A stretch of DNA of 16,739 bases from Competibacteraceae bacterium UBA6584 (GCA_002433805.1 DJIW01000126.1:1041-17779); one strand, 5' to 3'. Positions 6,498 to 14,924 are shown, counted from the first letter of the stretch. Notes: generated by a model not told the origin, from the sequence alone. Translations and numbers: made by a program.

Positions 6498-8360
6498 ATG
6501 AAGATGCCATCGCGTTCCTCTCTCTATATCGCTGTCATGACTGGCCTGCTGGCTTCAGGCGGCGCGCAGTTGATTTCCCCGGCTGCGGCCGCCGAACAAA
6601 CCATCGAGAAAAAGACCCGTATCCTCGCCGGTCAGCCTTACCAGTTCGTCAAAATCATCGACGCCGCGGGCAACGTTCGCACCGAGATCAGCGACGGCTC
6701 CAACAAGCTGATCGGCGAGAAAGACGTGCCGCGCGGCGCGGCTCCGCTGGTGGACCCACGGGTTTTGGAGGCGCTGACCAAGCTGGAGCAGGCCAAGCTG
6801 ACCGGTCAGACGCTGCAGGTTGAAATCGCCTTGAATCTGCCGGTCGCGGCGGGCGACGAGGTGGTGGAAACCGGCTCGGGCGAAGTGGAAAAGGGCCGTT
6901 GGGTCAAGGGATTGTTAAACGGTAAAGACATCTCGGAAACGGATATGGACGCTTACGCCGACCGGCGCGCCCAGGAAGAACAAACCGCGCGCGCCAAGCG
7001 GGCGGCCCTGCGCGCCCAAAACCTGCAAGAGTGGGCTGTCCGCCACGGGTTGACCGACCAAAAAGGGCTTGCGGAGGCGTTGGGGCAAGGCCGCTCGGGG
7101 GCGACGCTCGCTTTGACCGCCAAGCAGTTGCGGGCGCTGATCGATTCTCGCGACGCCGCGCTGGCCGGCGTCGGGCTCTACGAGCCGGGCCAAGACGACA
7201 TCGACGACGCCATGGACGCCACCAGCATCAGCACCTCGGCGCTGCCGAACGCCACCACGCGCGGCAACGGCATCGGGATTTACATGACCGAAAGCGGCTG
7301 CGCCGACGAGTCTCGCATCACCAACTACGACCGGCTCGCCGGCAGCGAAACCGATCACTCCCGCAACGTGGGCGCGATCTTGCGGGCGGTGTCGCCGGGA
7401 TCGTTCATCTACTGCCGGGGCGGTTCGGTCCTGCCGCAAAACAGCGATCTGGACGGGGTGGGCGGCCACTCGCCGATCCACATCGTCACCCGCTCCAACA
7501 GCAGCAACGACACGACCGGTTACGACACGCTCGACCGGGACTGGGATAACTTCAGTTACGATAACAATATCGCGGTGTTCAACAGCGGGGGCAACACCGG
7601 CAATGGCACCGGCAACGTGCGCTCGCCGGGCAAGGGGCTGAACGTCATTTCGGTGGCCAATTACGACGACGCCAACGACGCCATCGTCAGCAGTTCGCCG
7701 TTCGTCGATCCCGAAACGGGCAACGAAAAACCCGAAATCAGTTCGCCTGGCGCCAGCGTGACCGCCGGCGGTTTCACCATGACCGGCACCAGCCAGGCCA
7801 CCCCCCACGCCGCCGCCTTCGCCGCCGACATGATGTCGCATTCCATCTATCTCCAGTACCGGCCCCAGCTGGTGAAAGCCAAGATCATGGCCGGCGCGAC
7901 CGATCCGATCGGCGGCGGCCAAGACAAGGTCGGCCTGGGCGGCATCGACTTCGCCAGCGCCCAGTGGAGCGGCCATTGGTTCTGGTGGTCGGGCGGCGTC
8001 AATGCGTTTGGCGCCTTCGACGCGCAGGATGGAAAGAGCGACGATTACGTGGTCAAGACGGTGTTCATCTCGAATTCCTGGGACCGAGTCCGCGTGGTGT
8101 TGAGCTGGCTCACGCGCGGCAGTTACACCTACGACCACCGCGCCGACGCCCACCCCATCGGCTTGGATCTCGATCTGAGCGTGTACGATCCGAACGGCGC
8201 TTACGTGGGCGGCTCCCTCTCTTGGGATAATTCCTTTGAGGATGTGAGCTTCACGCCGGCTGTTTCGGGAAATTACACGTTCAAGATTCGCCGCTACGCC
8301 AGCCGCGATTCGAGTTTGAACCTGCGGATGGGCATGTACGTCAACTATTACAGTCAGTGA
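6498..8360 (+). CDS. Secreted S8 (subtilisin-like) serine peptidase with PPC domain
   Basis: A 620-aa protein with a signal peptide (hydrophobic about 8-30, AAA cleavage). A propeptide-like region (33-250) with a charged helical stretch (150-220) follows, then a subtilase core (about 255-490). Catalytic positions are H287 (DHSRNVGAIL), oxyanion N366 (NSGGN) and S432 (GTSQATPHAA). At the place of the usual Asp in the first strand (GIGIY...ESG) there is E265. C268 and C306 could form a disulfide. Residues 520-620 form a pre-peptidase C-terminal (PPC) beta-sandwich (DLDLSVYDPNGAYV, GNYTFKIRRY), usual for secreted bacterial proteases. AAGGAG precedes the ATG by about 11 nt. It is transcribed away from the DUF4331 unit; a strong hairpin follows the stop. 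Substrate unknown. Confidence 0.9.
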   Translation: MKMPSRSSLYIAVMTGLLASGGAQLISPAAAAEQTIEKKTRILAGQPYQFVKIIDAAGNVRTEISDGSNKLIGEKDVPRGAAPLVDPRVLEALTKLEQAKLTGQTLQVEIALNLPVAAGDEVVETGSGEVEKGRWVKGLLNGKDISETDMDAYADRRAQEEQTARAKRAALRAQNLQEWAVRHGLTDQKGLAEALGQGRSGATLALTAKQLRALIDSRDAALAGVGLYEPGQDDIDDAMDATSISTSALPNATTRGNGIGIYMTESGCADESRITNYDRLAGSETDHSRNVGAILRAVSPGSFIYCRGGSVLPQNSDLDGVGGHSPIHIVTRSNSSNDTTGYDTLDRDWDNFSYDNNIAVFNSGGNTGNGTGNVRSPGKGLNVISVANYDDANDAIVSSSPFVDPETGNEKPEISSPGASVTAGGFTMTGTSQATPHAAAFAADMMSHSIYLQYRPQLVKAKIMAGATDPIGGGQDKVGLGGIDFASAQWSGHWFWWSGGVNAFGAFDAQDGKSDDYVVKTVFISNSWDRVRVVLSWLTRGSYTYDHRADAHPIGLDLDLSVYDPNGAYVGGSLSWDNSFEDVSFTPAVSGNYTFKIRRYASRDSSLNLRMGMYVNYYSQ

Positions 8361-8365
8361 TCCAG

Positions 8366-8402
8366 CGGCCGAGGGCCGGCGAAATCCGCCGGTCCTCGGC
8401 CG
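8366..8402. terminator. Strong GC hairpin between convergent genes
   Basis: A 16-bp stem (8366-8381 with 8387-8402, one G-T wobble) around a 5-nt loop begins 6 nt after the peptidase stop. It has no T-run on the plus strand, so it is not a textbook intrinsic terminator. Its place between two convergent genes suggests a bidirectional terminator or a 3'-end stabilising hairpin. Confidence 0.6.
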
Positions 8403-8430
8403 TGGTGGCGGCGCAAGGTTGATCGGAACT

Positions 8431-9729
8431 TCATTTGGTGATGGGCGACGCTTTTTTATCCGGTGGAATAAAACGTGGAAAAGCGGAGGGCTGGGGCGTG
8501 TTCAGCACCGAATCGACGCGCAAGGTCACTTCGTAGTCGCTATGCGCGCCCGTGATTTTACTGGTGGCTTTCCCCGACTTGGGGACGCCCATTTTTTCGG
8601 CGAGCCCGTCAGCGTGTTTGACAAAATTCGGGTTGGCTTGCTCGCCCACCAGCTTGAAGGTGCGCGCTCCCATCTTCCGCGCCATCTCGGCGGCGCGGCG
8701 GATCATCGCCCGATGCGCGGAGCGGGCCAATTGAATTTCGGCCGCGCTTCCTTCTCCGCGCAGGACGATCATGCTCACCCGGTAGGTCACGCCCTCGGCG
8801 CTGACATCCACGCGCGCGAACAGATTTCCCGGCTGGCCGACCCGGCCGAGGCGGACGGCGGGATAATCGCCTTGGATGACCCGTCTTAAATGCGCCGGAA
8901 TCGCGGGGTCTGGAACCGGCTCGGGCGGCAAGTGGCTTTGGGCCGTGGGGGTAGTTCTCAGGGGTTCCGGAGCCCGCGTTCCCCGCAAACCGCCCGCGCC
9001 CCTCATGCTCGCCATTCCCAAGACGCCAAAAATGATCGGCATGAACCAGGTTTCAAACATTTCCCGACCTTTTAAGATCTCGACCGCCCTCGCGTCGACT
9101 TGCTGCAACGTGCAACGTTCTCCCATCGCCTCGCGGGCTTCGAGCCAATTGAGGATATCGGTCACCGTGGAGAGCATGGCGTTGGTGGTGTCGAGGCGGT
9201 CCGCCGCTTCTTGATAGATCGGCCCCAGCGCGTTGCGGGCGCCATGCTCGAAGCGGTTCATGTTATCGGCGTAAACCACCGGGTTCGCTCTGTGGATTTC
9301 GCGTCGGACTCGATCTTCGTCCAGCCCCGCTTGTGCCCGTTGCTCCATCCAGGCGTTTTGCCAGATCTGAAACAATTGATGGGCGCTCAAGTAATTCTCC
9401 ACGGAAGCCACCTCGATGAATTCCGCTTTCCTGGCTTGCCATTGAACCCCGATGTCGCCGGGTTTGGTGGCGTGCACCGGCTCCTCGGCGAATACGTAAC
9501 TGTGCTTGCTCGCCATTCCCAAAGCGGTCAGTAGGATGCGAAAGTTAATGTTCTGCCGGCTGGCCTCGCGGTACACGGCGCGCGTCCATTCGAGAGGGAC
9601 AGCGCCGCTGAAACACGGGACGTTATTCAGGATCCACTGAAGCGTGATATTCGGGTTGTTGCGAGCGTTTGGAGAAGGGGCGGCGAATGGTCCGATCATG
9701 ATGGTTTTCTCTAAAATCCGTTCGGTCAT
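8431..9729 (-). CDS. Orphan protein, 432 aa, with possible GNAT-like C-terminus
   Basis: I do not recognise this protein. Residues 1-225 are mostly helical and include a Trp/Glu/Gln-rich stretch (about 95-175). Residues 224-243 (MFETWFMPIIFGVLGMASM) are hydrophobic and could span or insert into a membrane. Residues 245-280 are a Gly then Pro-rich linker. Residues 285-410 form a compact domain: two strands (303-323), an RGEGSA turn, a long helix to 353, strand RTFKLVG, helix NFVKHADGLAEKMG, and a final strand. This order resembles the second half of a GNAT acetyltransferase, with the turn like the RxxGxG/A acetyl-CoA loop; this is weak inference. No signal peptide. The layout (helical N-terminus, hydrophobic segment, linker, C-terminal domain) also fits a delivered effector. 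Start uncertain: ATG 9729 or 9699, neither with a strong ribosome site. Confidence 0.75.
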   Translation of the reverse strand: MTERILEKTIMIGPFAAPSPNARNNPNITLQWILNNVPCFSGAVPLEWTRAVYREASRQNINFRILLTALGMASKHSYVFAEEPVHATKPGDIGVQWQARKAEFIEVASVENYLSAHQLFQIWQNAWMEQRAQAGLDEDRVRREIHRANPVVYADNMNRFEHGARNALGPIYQEAADRLDTTNAMLSTVTDILNWLEAREAMGERCTLQQVDARAVEILKGREMFETWFMPIIFGVLGMASMRGAGGLRGTRAPEPLRTTPTAQSHLPPEPVPDPAIPAHLRRVIQGDYPAVRLGRVGQPGNLFARVDVSAEGVTYRVSMIVLRGEGSAAEIQLARSAHRAMIRRAAEMARKMGARTFKLVGEQANPNFVKHADGLAEKMGVPKSGKATSKITGAHSDYEVTLRVDSVLNTPQPSAFPRFIPPDKKASPITK

Positions 9730-9743
9730 CGAGAAAATGCGGG

Positions 9744-9905
9744 TTAAGCGGTTTCAAAAACGGCTCGAAGCCGTTGGGTCGTCGTGGTTTTCTGGTTGAG
9801 GGCGCTCCAGGGAGCGGAGGCTTTAGCCAATTCCTGTTGAAGCCCTCGGGTCAGAAATGCGCGGCCCTGCCTCGTCCCGCTCAATGACTTTGTTTTTGTC
9901 TCCAT
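9744..9905 (-). CDS. Possible small ORF, 53 aa
   Basis: An open frame of 53 codons (METKTKSLSG... to ...RAVFETA) ends 14 nt before the start of the orphan gene. The product is basic, Thr/Gln/Ala-rich and probably helical; I recognise no family. Against it: no ribosome site precedes the ATG, third-codon GC is lower than in the neighbours, and its last codons overlap a terminator-like hairpin. It could be a leader peptide, a remnant or chance. Confidence 0.2.
   Translation of the reverse strand: METKTKSLSGTRQGRAFLTRGLQQELAKASAPWSALNQKTTTTQRLRAVFETA
9756..9775 (-). terminator. Terminator-like hairpin upstream of the orphan gene
   Basis: On the minus strand, a perfect 7-bp stem (AACGGCT / AGCCGTT, 9759-9775) with a UCG loop runs straight into five T. 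It lies about 27 nt before the orphan start and could end transcripts coming from the peptidoglycan-binding gene or act as an attenuator. The stem is short. Confidence 0.4.
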
Positions 9906-10227
9906 CAGTGAAAGGGCGACAGATCAAGATCGCGCCACCACGATCCGCGCGAAGCATAATTGCGTTTCGTTTCTGAAATGTGTCGTTGGAGCGGAAGTTT
10001 GTTTCAATTGTTAGCGGGGGAGCGCGCCTCGAAACCGCTTTCCGCGCACGCGCTGATCTGACATCCAGGATCGCCCTGACAAGGCAATTTGCCGCAGTCT
10101 ATCGGAAGGCGTCCAGCCCGACCGGACGCTCCTTTTCAACGTGGGCGACATCGCGTCGATTCATACCGAGGGGAAAGTGTCATGGCCGGAGCCGCCGCCG
10201 GTCCATGCGATTGAAGTCCCCGAACGC
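9776..10227. other. Gap without a convincing gene
   Basis: About 450 bp between the hairpin and the peptidoglycan-binding gene. Open frames here are short or lack starts: a minus-strand frame of about 80 codons (roughly 10095-9820) has no ATG before 9957, and a plus-strand 83-codon frame is Arg/Ser-rich and unlike a protein. A GCGTCC/GGACGC hairpin (10109-10129) is present. Codon character is weak, so the stretch may be a decayed gene or a long untranslated region. Confidence 0.5.
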
Positions 10228-11094
10228 CTAAAACCGGCCCTCGATACCGACGATCACCGACCCCTTGAGTTCCAGTAGAGGCCGCGACTGTGCTTTTTCG
10301 CTGGTCCAGTCGATGGTGCCCTTGAAATCGCCCTGCCCGAACAAGCCCAGTTGTGGGACCGTCGATCCCGGACGGTTGATCAACTTCAGGGTATAGCGGG
10401 CGCTGGGGTTTACCCCGACCGTGAATTCTGCGGGCGGGCCGACTGACTTTAAGTCGAACAAGGGTTTGACGCCCCATTTGAAGCCGAACGACATCGGCTT
10501 GACCGGATCCAGTTCCAGCGGCCCTACCTTCGTCACCGGCTTGGGTACTTTATCGAGCAGGAATGCCCGGAAGGGAAAATTCTGCGGTAGAAAATTTAAG
10601 AGGTGCATGATTTGTTGATAGCTTTTTACTTTGGGGTCCAGCGGGTCGTTCCGCACTGGAGCGGTCAGCGTCAGGTTTAGCGCCTGACCGCGCTGGTTGA
10701 GCGTCGGTATGGATGAGAGCGACGCTGGGGGCAGTAGAAACGGGCTGAGTATCGGTGGCAGCAGGGGAGGGAGCGTCAACGGCGGGATCAATTGCGGCTG
10801 CTGCCGCAGCGGCCTTTGGCCGAACGGCGGCAGCGTGAGCGTGAGATTGGGCGTCAGGGTTAGCGAGATGGGGACCATTTCCTCCTCGAAGAGTTTGCCA
10901 AGCGTTTTGGGACCGACAAGACCGTCTACCGTTAGATGGTTGGCTTTCTGAAACTCCATGACGCGAGCGTGCGTCTTCGGCCCGAAGTCGCCGTCCACGC
11001 TCAGCGGGTCCAGCCGCCGGATGTGAAAATTCAGTACGTCCTGGATGGCGCGCACGTCCGCGCCCTTGTGCCCTTGGCGGATTAATCGACCCAT
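10228..11094 (-). CDS. Peptidoglycan-binding domain protein with Pro/Leu-rich linker
   Basis: A 288-aa protein. Residues 5-70 are a PG_binding_1 domain (RQGHKGADVRAIQDVLN, VDGDFGPKTHARVMEFQ, VDGLVGPKTLGKLF). Residues 76-130 are a low-complexity Leu/Pro/Thr segment with LTLT and LPP repeats. Residues 135-288 are rich in alternating hydrophobic residues (FGFKWGV, AEFTVGV, YTLKLI, SVIVGIEGRF), suggesting a beta-barrel or beta-sandwich, and the chain ends in Phe as outer-membrane barrels often do. There is no signal peptide, which is odd for a wall-binding or barrel protein and may mean delivery by another route or a cytoplasmic role. AAGGAGG 7 nt before the ATG fixes the start. It lies 87 nt downstream of the GH13 gene. 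Only the N-terminal domain is assigned with confidence. Confidence 0.8.
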   Translation of the reverse strand: MGRLIRQGHKGADVRAIQDVLNFHIRRLDPLSVDGDFGPKTHARVMEFQKANHLTVDGLVGPKTLGKLFEEEMVPISLTLTPNLTLTLPPFGQRPLRQQPQLIPPLTLPPLLPPILSPFLLPPASLSSIPTLNQRGQALNLTLTAPVRNDPLDPKVKSYQQIMHLLNFLPQNFPFRAFLLDKVPKPVTKVGPLELDPVKPMSFGFKWGVKPLFDLKSVGPPAEFTVGVNPSARYTLKLINRPGSTVPQLGLFGQGDFKGTIDWTSEKAQSRPLLELKGSVIVGIEGRF

Positions 11095-11181
11095 GACCTG
11101 CCCTCCTTAAAAAAGAAAGCCCAGAGGTTTAACCATCTCATCAACGGATTGGCGAACCGGCTACCGACGACAAGATTTTCT

Positions 11182-13812
11182 TTATCGGAGGTAAACCCCA
11201 TCCTCTCCAATCTTCCCCGACCCGTTCAGCACGTAAATGCCGGCGGAATTGTCCCGCACATGGAAAGAGATGCTCCCACCGGACACCGTGATCCGATTGC
11301 CGGTCACGACGTCCGCGTAAGCGCCGTTGCGGATATTGCCCACCGCGATGTCCTGATCGCCGCCCATGGCCAGGCCGACGACCGCATAGCTTTCGCCGCT
11401 GTTGTAATCGCGCACGAAGCTCATGCCGCCGCCCCATTCGTTGACGTGGCTCATCGGCGCTTTTTGAAGCGCGGGAATGCTTCGGCGGATCAGGTTCAGT
11501 CGCCGGATGTGCTGATACAGCGGATGCGCCTGAGTGGCGGCGATGTTGGCGTCGCTCAGATGATCGCCGAAATAGGCGCGCCCGGTGCTGTCCAGCGTGT
11601 CGTCGTTGCCGATGATGTCTTGCGGCGCGCCTTTCATGAACTCGATTTCCTCGCCGTAATACAGGCAGGGGATGCCGCGTATCGTCCACAGCAGGTTGTA
11701 CGCGGCGGCGGCCATCCATTGCTCGCCCCGGAAGCGGAAGCGGAAATCGTTGTCGGGACCGACATCGTGGTTTTGCAAAAAGGTCACCAACCGGGTGGCG
11801 TCGCCGTACACGCCGTCCATGCCCAGAACGCCGCCGATGCCCCCGTAGCTGCCCCGGCTGAGGTTGTCCCGAAAGGTGGAAAACAGCGAAAAATCCAGCA
11901 CCGCGAACCCGGAATCGCCCCCGGAATTCGGGTTTCGGCGGTCGCTGCCCAGCCGGGTGTACCACCAGGGCCGCAGGTCGCTCGGCGCGTTATCGCCGCC
12001 CAAATCACCCCAACCGGTTCCCTTCACCAGATTCTCGCCAAATACGAATAGACCCGGTTTGTGGGTTTTCCAGGCGTTCACATACTCCAGCAAATTGTCG
12101 CGGGCAAGGTGTTTGACGGTATCGATCCGTAGCGCGTCCACCCCCATGTCCAAATAGCGGTTGATGGCGTTGATGAGGTAGTCCTTGACGTTCTGCCGTT
12201 CGGTCGCCAGATCGAGACAATCGCCGGCCAGATGCTTGGTTTGGATCGCCACGCTTTCCCAATCGCCGCCGGCCATGAAGCCCTGCTGGTGATACCACTC
12301 CGAGTTCAGGGTGTTGGCGTCCACGCCGAAAAAGCGGTTGGGATCGTAGCCGGGACTCGGCACGGTGGCGCTGGTGCGCGGATCGACTAGCGGCTGGGTT
12401 CCCGCCGGATCGGCGTTTTGCCGCTCCCGGAACCAGACGGGGGCCAGCGGGTTGTCGTTGTCCTCGCGGTTGGGGTTGCGGTAATCGCCGAGGTTGCCTT
12501 GATAAGGCCCGTTGTTGACCCGTCCCTGTTGCGAGCCGCGCGGCACGTAATACTTGACCGGCAGATGATCGACCCAGACCTGATCGCGGATGCCGTATTG
12601 CGAGGAATGGTTGATTACCACGTCCTGCACGATCTTGATGCCGCGCGCGTGAGCTGCATTGATCAGGTCTTGATAGGTCGCCCCCGGCGATTCCAACCGA
12701 GGGTCGATCCGGGTCCAGTCGTAGCCGTGATAGCCGTGGTAATCGAGGCCGCTGCGGTTTTCGATGGGCGGGGTGATCCAAATGGCGGTGAAGCCGAGAT
12801 CGCGGATGTAGTCGAGTTGCTGGATCAAGCCTCTGAAATCGCCGCGCCAATGCGGGTCTTCGGCTTGCCCGGTGACGGAATTGAATTTGATTCGGTCCCG
12901 ACAGAAATAGTTGTTGTCGGGATCGCCGTCGTAAAAGCGGGTGGTGATGAGGAAGTAAATCGTTTCTTCCCGGAAATCGGTCGGCGCGCTGACCGGGCCG
13001 ATGTTGTAGTAAAAACTTTGCCGGGTTTCGTTGCCCGCGCCGTCGATGGCGAGAAAGCGGACGGTCGCGGTGGACGCGACCGCCAGCGCGTTTCCCGTCA
13101 ACCCGCTCGTGGCGTCGCCCCGCGCGTAGACCGGCGAGGCCGGCGTCGGCGCTGAGCCATCCGTGGTGAAATAGGCCACGACCGGCGCGGGCCGGTTGTC
13201 GCGGACGGTAAACACCACGGAGACAGGGTTTTGGTAGGTGCCGCTGTCGATGCTCGCGGCAAGGGTCGGTCGTTCCAGGTCGGCGTCGGGGTCGATGGTG
13301 TAGAGAAAGGTGCTAATGCCCCCCACATCGCCCGCCGAATTGACGCCGAACGCCATCAGCGTCGTCGGTCGGGCGATTTCGATGGGGCCGGTATACACCG
13401 GAGACGAAGCGGTCGGCGTCGTGCCGTCGGTCGTGTAATGGATCACATCGGTCCGGTTGCTGCCTTGCAAGACCACCTGTTGTGGCGTCAGGTACGTCCG
13501 CGCGGGCGGCGCAATGGTGATGACCGGCGCTAGCGGCCGTTCGGGATTGGCGTCATACCACTGGTTGTTGCGGTAATACCAGCCTTGCTGATCGCGCCGC
13601 AAGTTGCCGGTTTGCCGGCCTGCCCCGTCGTTGAATACCAGGCTGGCGGTCTCGGCGGTCTCAAAGGCATGGCTGAACCAATCGTCGCCCTCGGCGGTCA
13701 TGGGAACGCCCGGCCACGCGGTTTGCGGGATGGCCGGGCCGGTGTCCCAATAGTGGATGTTGACGCTATCGCGCCAATCGCCGGGCTTTTTGAAATGGAC
13801 GACGAGGGGCAT
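11182..13812 (-). CDS. Multidomain GH13 alpha-amylase-type glycosidase
   Basis: An 876-aa enzyme. Residues 1-88 resemble a starch-binding module (CBM25/26 type: VNIHYWD, W33PG, VFNDGAGRQ). Residues 95-172 and 182-270 are two chitobiase-C-like (CHB_HEX_C_1) beta domains with YTTDGTTPTASSPVY and FTTDGSAPTPASPVY cores. The GH13 barrel spans about 280-780 with all four conserved regions: DVVINH (397-402), ALRIDTVKH with R562 and nucleophile D564, acid/base E593 in FGEN, and FLQNHD (678-683). Residues 780-876 form the usual C-terminal beta domain. It should hydrolyse or transfer alpha-1,4-glucans such as starch or glycogen. No signal peptide is seen although such modular amylases are usually secreted. 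ATG 13812 is the only start before an in-frame stop; its ribosome site is weak. It lies 31 nt after the aldo/keto reductase gene. Confidence 0.93.
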   Translation of the reverse strand: MPLVVHFKKPGDWRDSVNIHYWDTGPAIPQTAWPGVPMTAEGDDWFSHAFETAETASLVFNDGAGRQTGNLRRDQQGWYYRNNQWYDANPERPLAPVITIAPPARTYLTPQQVVLQGSNRTDVIHYTTDGTTPTASSPVYTGPIEIARPTTLMAFGVNSAGDVGGISTFLYTIDPDADLERPTLAASIDSGTYQNPVSVVFTVRDNRPAPVVAYFTTDGSAPTPASPVYARGDATSGLTGNALAVASTATVRFLAIDGAGNETRQSFYYNIGPVSAPTDFREETIYFLITTRFYDGDPDNNYFCRDRIKFNSVTGQAEDPHWRGDFRGLIQQLDYIRDLGFTAIWITPPIENRSGLDYHGYHGYDWTRIDPRLESPGATYQDLINAAHARGIKIVQDVVINHSSQYGIRDQVWVDHLPVKYYVPRGSQQGRVNNGPYQGNLGDYRNPNREDNDNPLAPVWFRERQNADPAGTQPLVDPRTSATVPSPGYDPNRFFGVDANTLNSEWYHQQGFMAGGDWESVAIQTKHLAGDCLDLATERQNVKDYLINAINRYLDMGVDALRIDTVKHLARDNLLEYVNAWKTHKPGLFVFGENLVKGTGWGDLGGDNAPSDLRPWWYTRLGSDRRNPNSGGDSGFAVLDFSLFSTFRDNLSRGSYGGIGGVLGMDGVYGDATRLVTFLQNHDVGPDNDFRFRFRGEQWMAAAAYNLLWTIRGIPCLYYGEEIEFMKGAPQDIIGNDDTLDSTGRAYFGDHLSDANIAATQAHPLYQHIRRLNLIRRSIPALQKAPMSHVNEWGGGMSFVRDYNSGESYAVVGLAMGGDQDIAVGNIRNGAYADVVTGNRITVSGGSISFHVRDNSAGIYVLNGSGKIGEDGVYLR

Positions 13813-13843
13813 AACCGTGATTTCCCGTGATTCGCGCCCGCTG

Positions 13844-14896
13844 TCAGACGCGGTGGTTGTCGATGGCGGGCAAGGTGTTGCCGTAAATCACCTGCCGGAC
13901 GCCTTCCCGCATCAGAAAGTCGTGCGGGAAGCCGGGCGAGATGGCGCTGGCCGCGTCCAGGCGTTGCAGTTGTTCGTCGCTCAGCTTGAAGTCCAGAGAG
14001 GCCAGATTGTCCTGAAGCTGCGCGAGGGTGCGCGCGCCGAGAATCGGCACGATCACCCCGCGCCGCTGCTGGCGGACCCAGTTGATGGCGACTTGCGAGG
14101 GCGCGCGGTCGATCTCCGCAGCGAGCTCGACCACGGCGGCGGCGATGTCGAGATTGCGCTTTCCCATCAAATCCTGACCCCAGGGGCTGACGGTGTAGCG
14201 GGCGTCCGCCGAGGCGTTTTTATCGGCGTCGGGATTGTATTTGCCGGTGAGCAGACCGCCGCCCAGCGGCCCCCAGGCGGTGACGGCGATGTCCAAGGCC
14301 CGCGCCATCGGCAAAAGATCGCGTTCGGGGGTGCGCTCGATCAGGCTGTACTGGATTTGCAGACCCACAAACGGGCTCCAACCGCGCAATTCCGCCAGGG
14401 TGTTGGCGCGGGACACGATCCAGGCCGGCGCGTCGGAAATGCCGATGTACAGCACCTTGCCGGCGCGGACCAGATCGTCGAAGGCGCGCATCACCTCATC
14501 GACCGGGGTCATGAAATCCCAGGCGTGCAGCCAATACAGATCGATGTAATCGGTGTTGAGCCGCTTTAAGCTGGCGTTGAGCGCCTGCATCATGCTCTTG
14601 CGGTGGTTGCCGCCGCCGTTGGGATCGTCCGGACGGCTGTTCAGGGTGTACTTGGTGGCGAGCACGAAGCGTTCCCGCTCGGCGGCGATAAATTCGCCGA
14701 CATAGCGCTCGCTGGCGCCGTCGGTGTAGTGGTTGGCGGTATCGATGAAGTTACCGCCCGCTTCCGCGAAAGCCTCGAACAGCCGGCGGCTCTCGTCCTT
14801 GGACGCGCCCCAACCCCATTCCTCGCCGAAGGTCATGGCGCCGAGACACAGCTCCGAAACCCGAAGGCCGCTGTTGCCGAACAGTTTGTAACGCAT
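13844..14896 (-). CDS. Aldo/keto reductase
   Basis: A 350-aa (alpha/beta)8 NADPH-dependent oxidoreductase of the AKR superfamily, reducing aldehydes or ketones to alcohols in the cytoplasm. The catalytic tetrad is intact: D52, Y57 (DTANHY), K82 (LATKYT) and H124 (YWLHAW). Other landmarks are the N-terminal GNSGLRVSELCLGAMTFG, the GKVLYIGISDAPAW strand and the cofactor-binding VPILGARTLAQLQDN near 290-305. The pattern is that of the large group of general-stress AKRs with a Q(I/Y)QYSLIER motif; the substrate cannot be read from the sequence. GAGGAG 9 nt upstream supports ATG 14896. It sits between the NADP-binding oxidoreductase gene and the GH13 gene on the same strand, likely co-transcribed with the former. 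Confidence 0.93.
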   Translation of the reverse strand: MRYKLFGNSGLRVSELCLGAMTFGEEWGWGASKDESRRLFEAFAEAGGNFIDTANHYTDGASERYVGEFIAAERERFVLATKYTLNSRPDDPNGGGNHRKSMMQALNASLKRLNTDYIDLYWLHAWDFMTPVDEVMRAFDDLVRAGKVLYIGISDAPAWIVSRANTLAELRGWSPFVGLQIQYSLIERTPERDLLPMARALDIAVTAWGPLGGGLLTGKYNPDADKNASADARYTVSPWGQDLMGKRNLDIAAAVVELAAEIDRAPSQVAINWVRQQRRGVIVPILGARTLAQLQDNLASLDFKLSDEQLQRLDAASAISPGFPHDFLMREGVRQVIYGNTLPAIDNHRV

Positions 14897-14924
14897 GTCG
14901 TGGAACTCCTCTGCAATCGTGGGC

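Noticed and set aside
6915..8153. 412-residue minus-strand open frame
   Set aside because: Antisense to the S8 peptidase and Val/Ala/Gly/Arg-rich, typical of shadows in GC-rich genes.
9980..10231. 83-residue plus-strand open frame in the gap
   Set aside because: Arg/Ser-rich, no ribosome site, no family resemblance, and it overlaps the end of the peptidoglycan-binding gene.
11149..12051. 300-residue plus-strand open frame
   Set aside because: Antisense to the GH13 gene, where all four catalytic regions are intact on the other strand.
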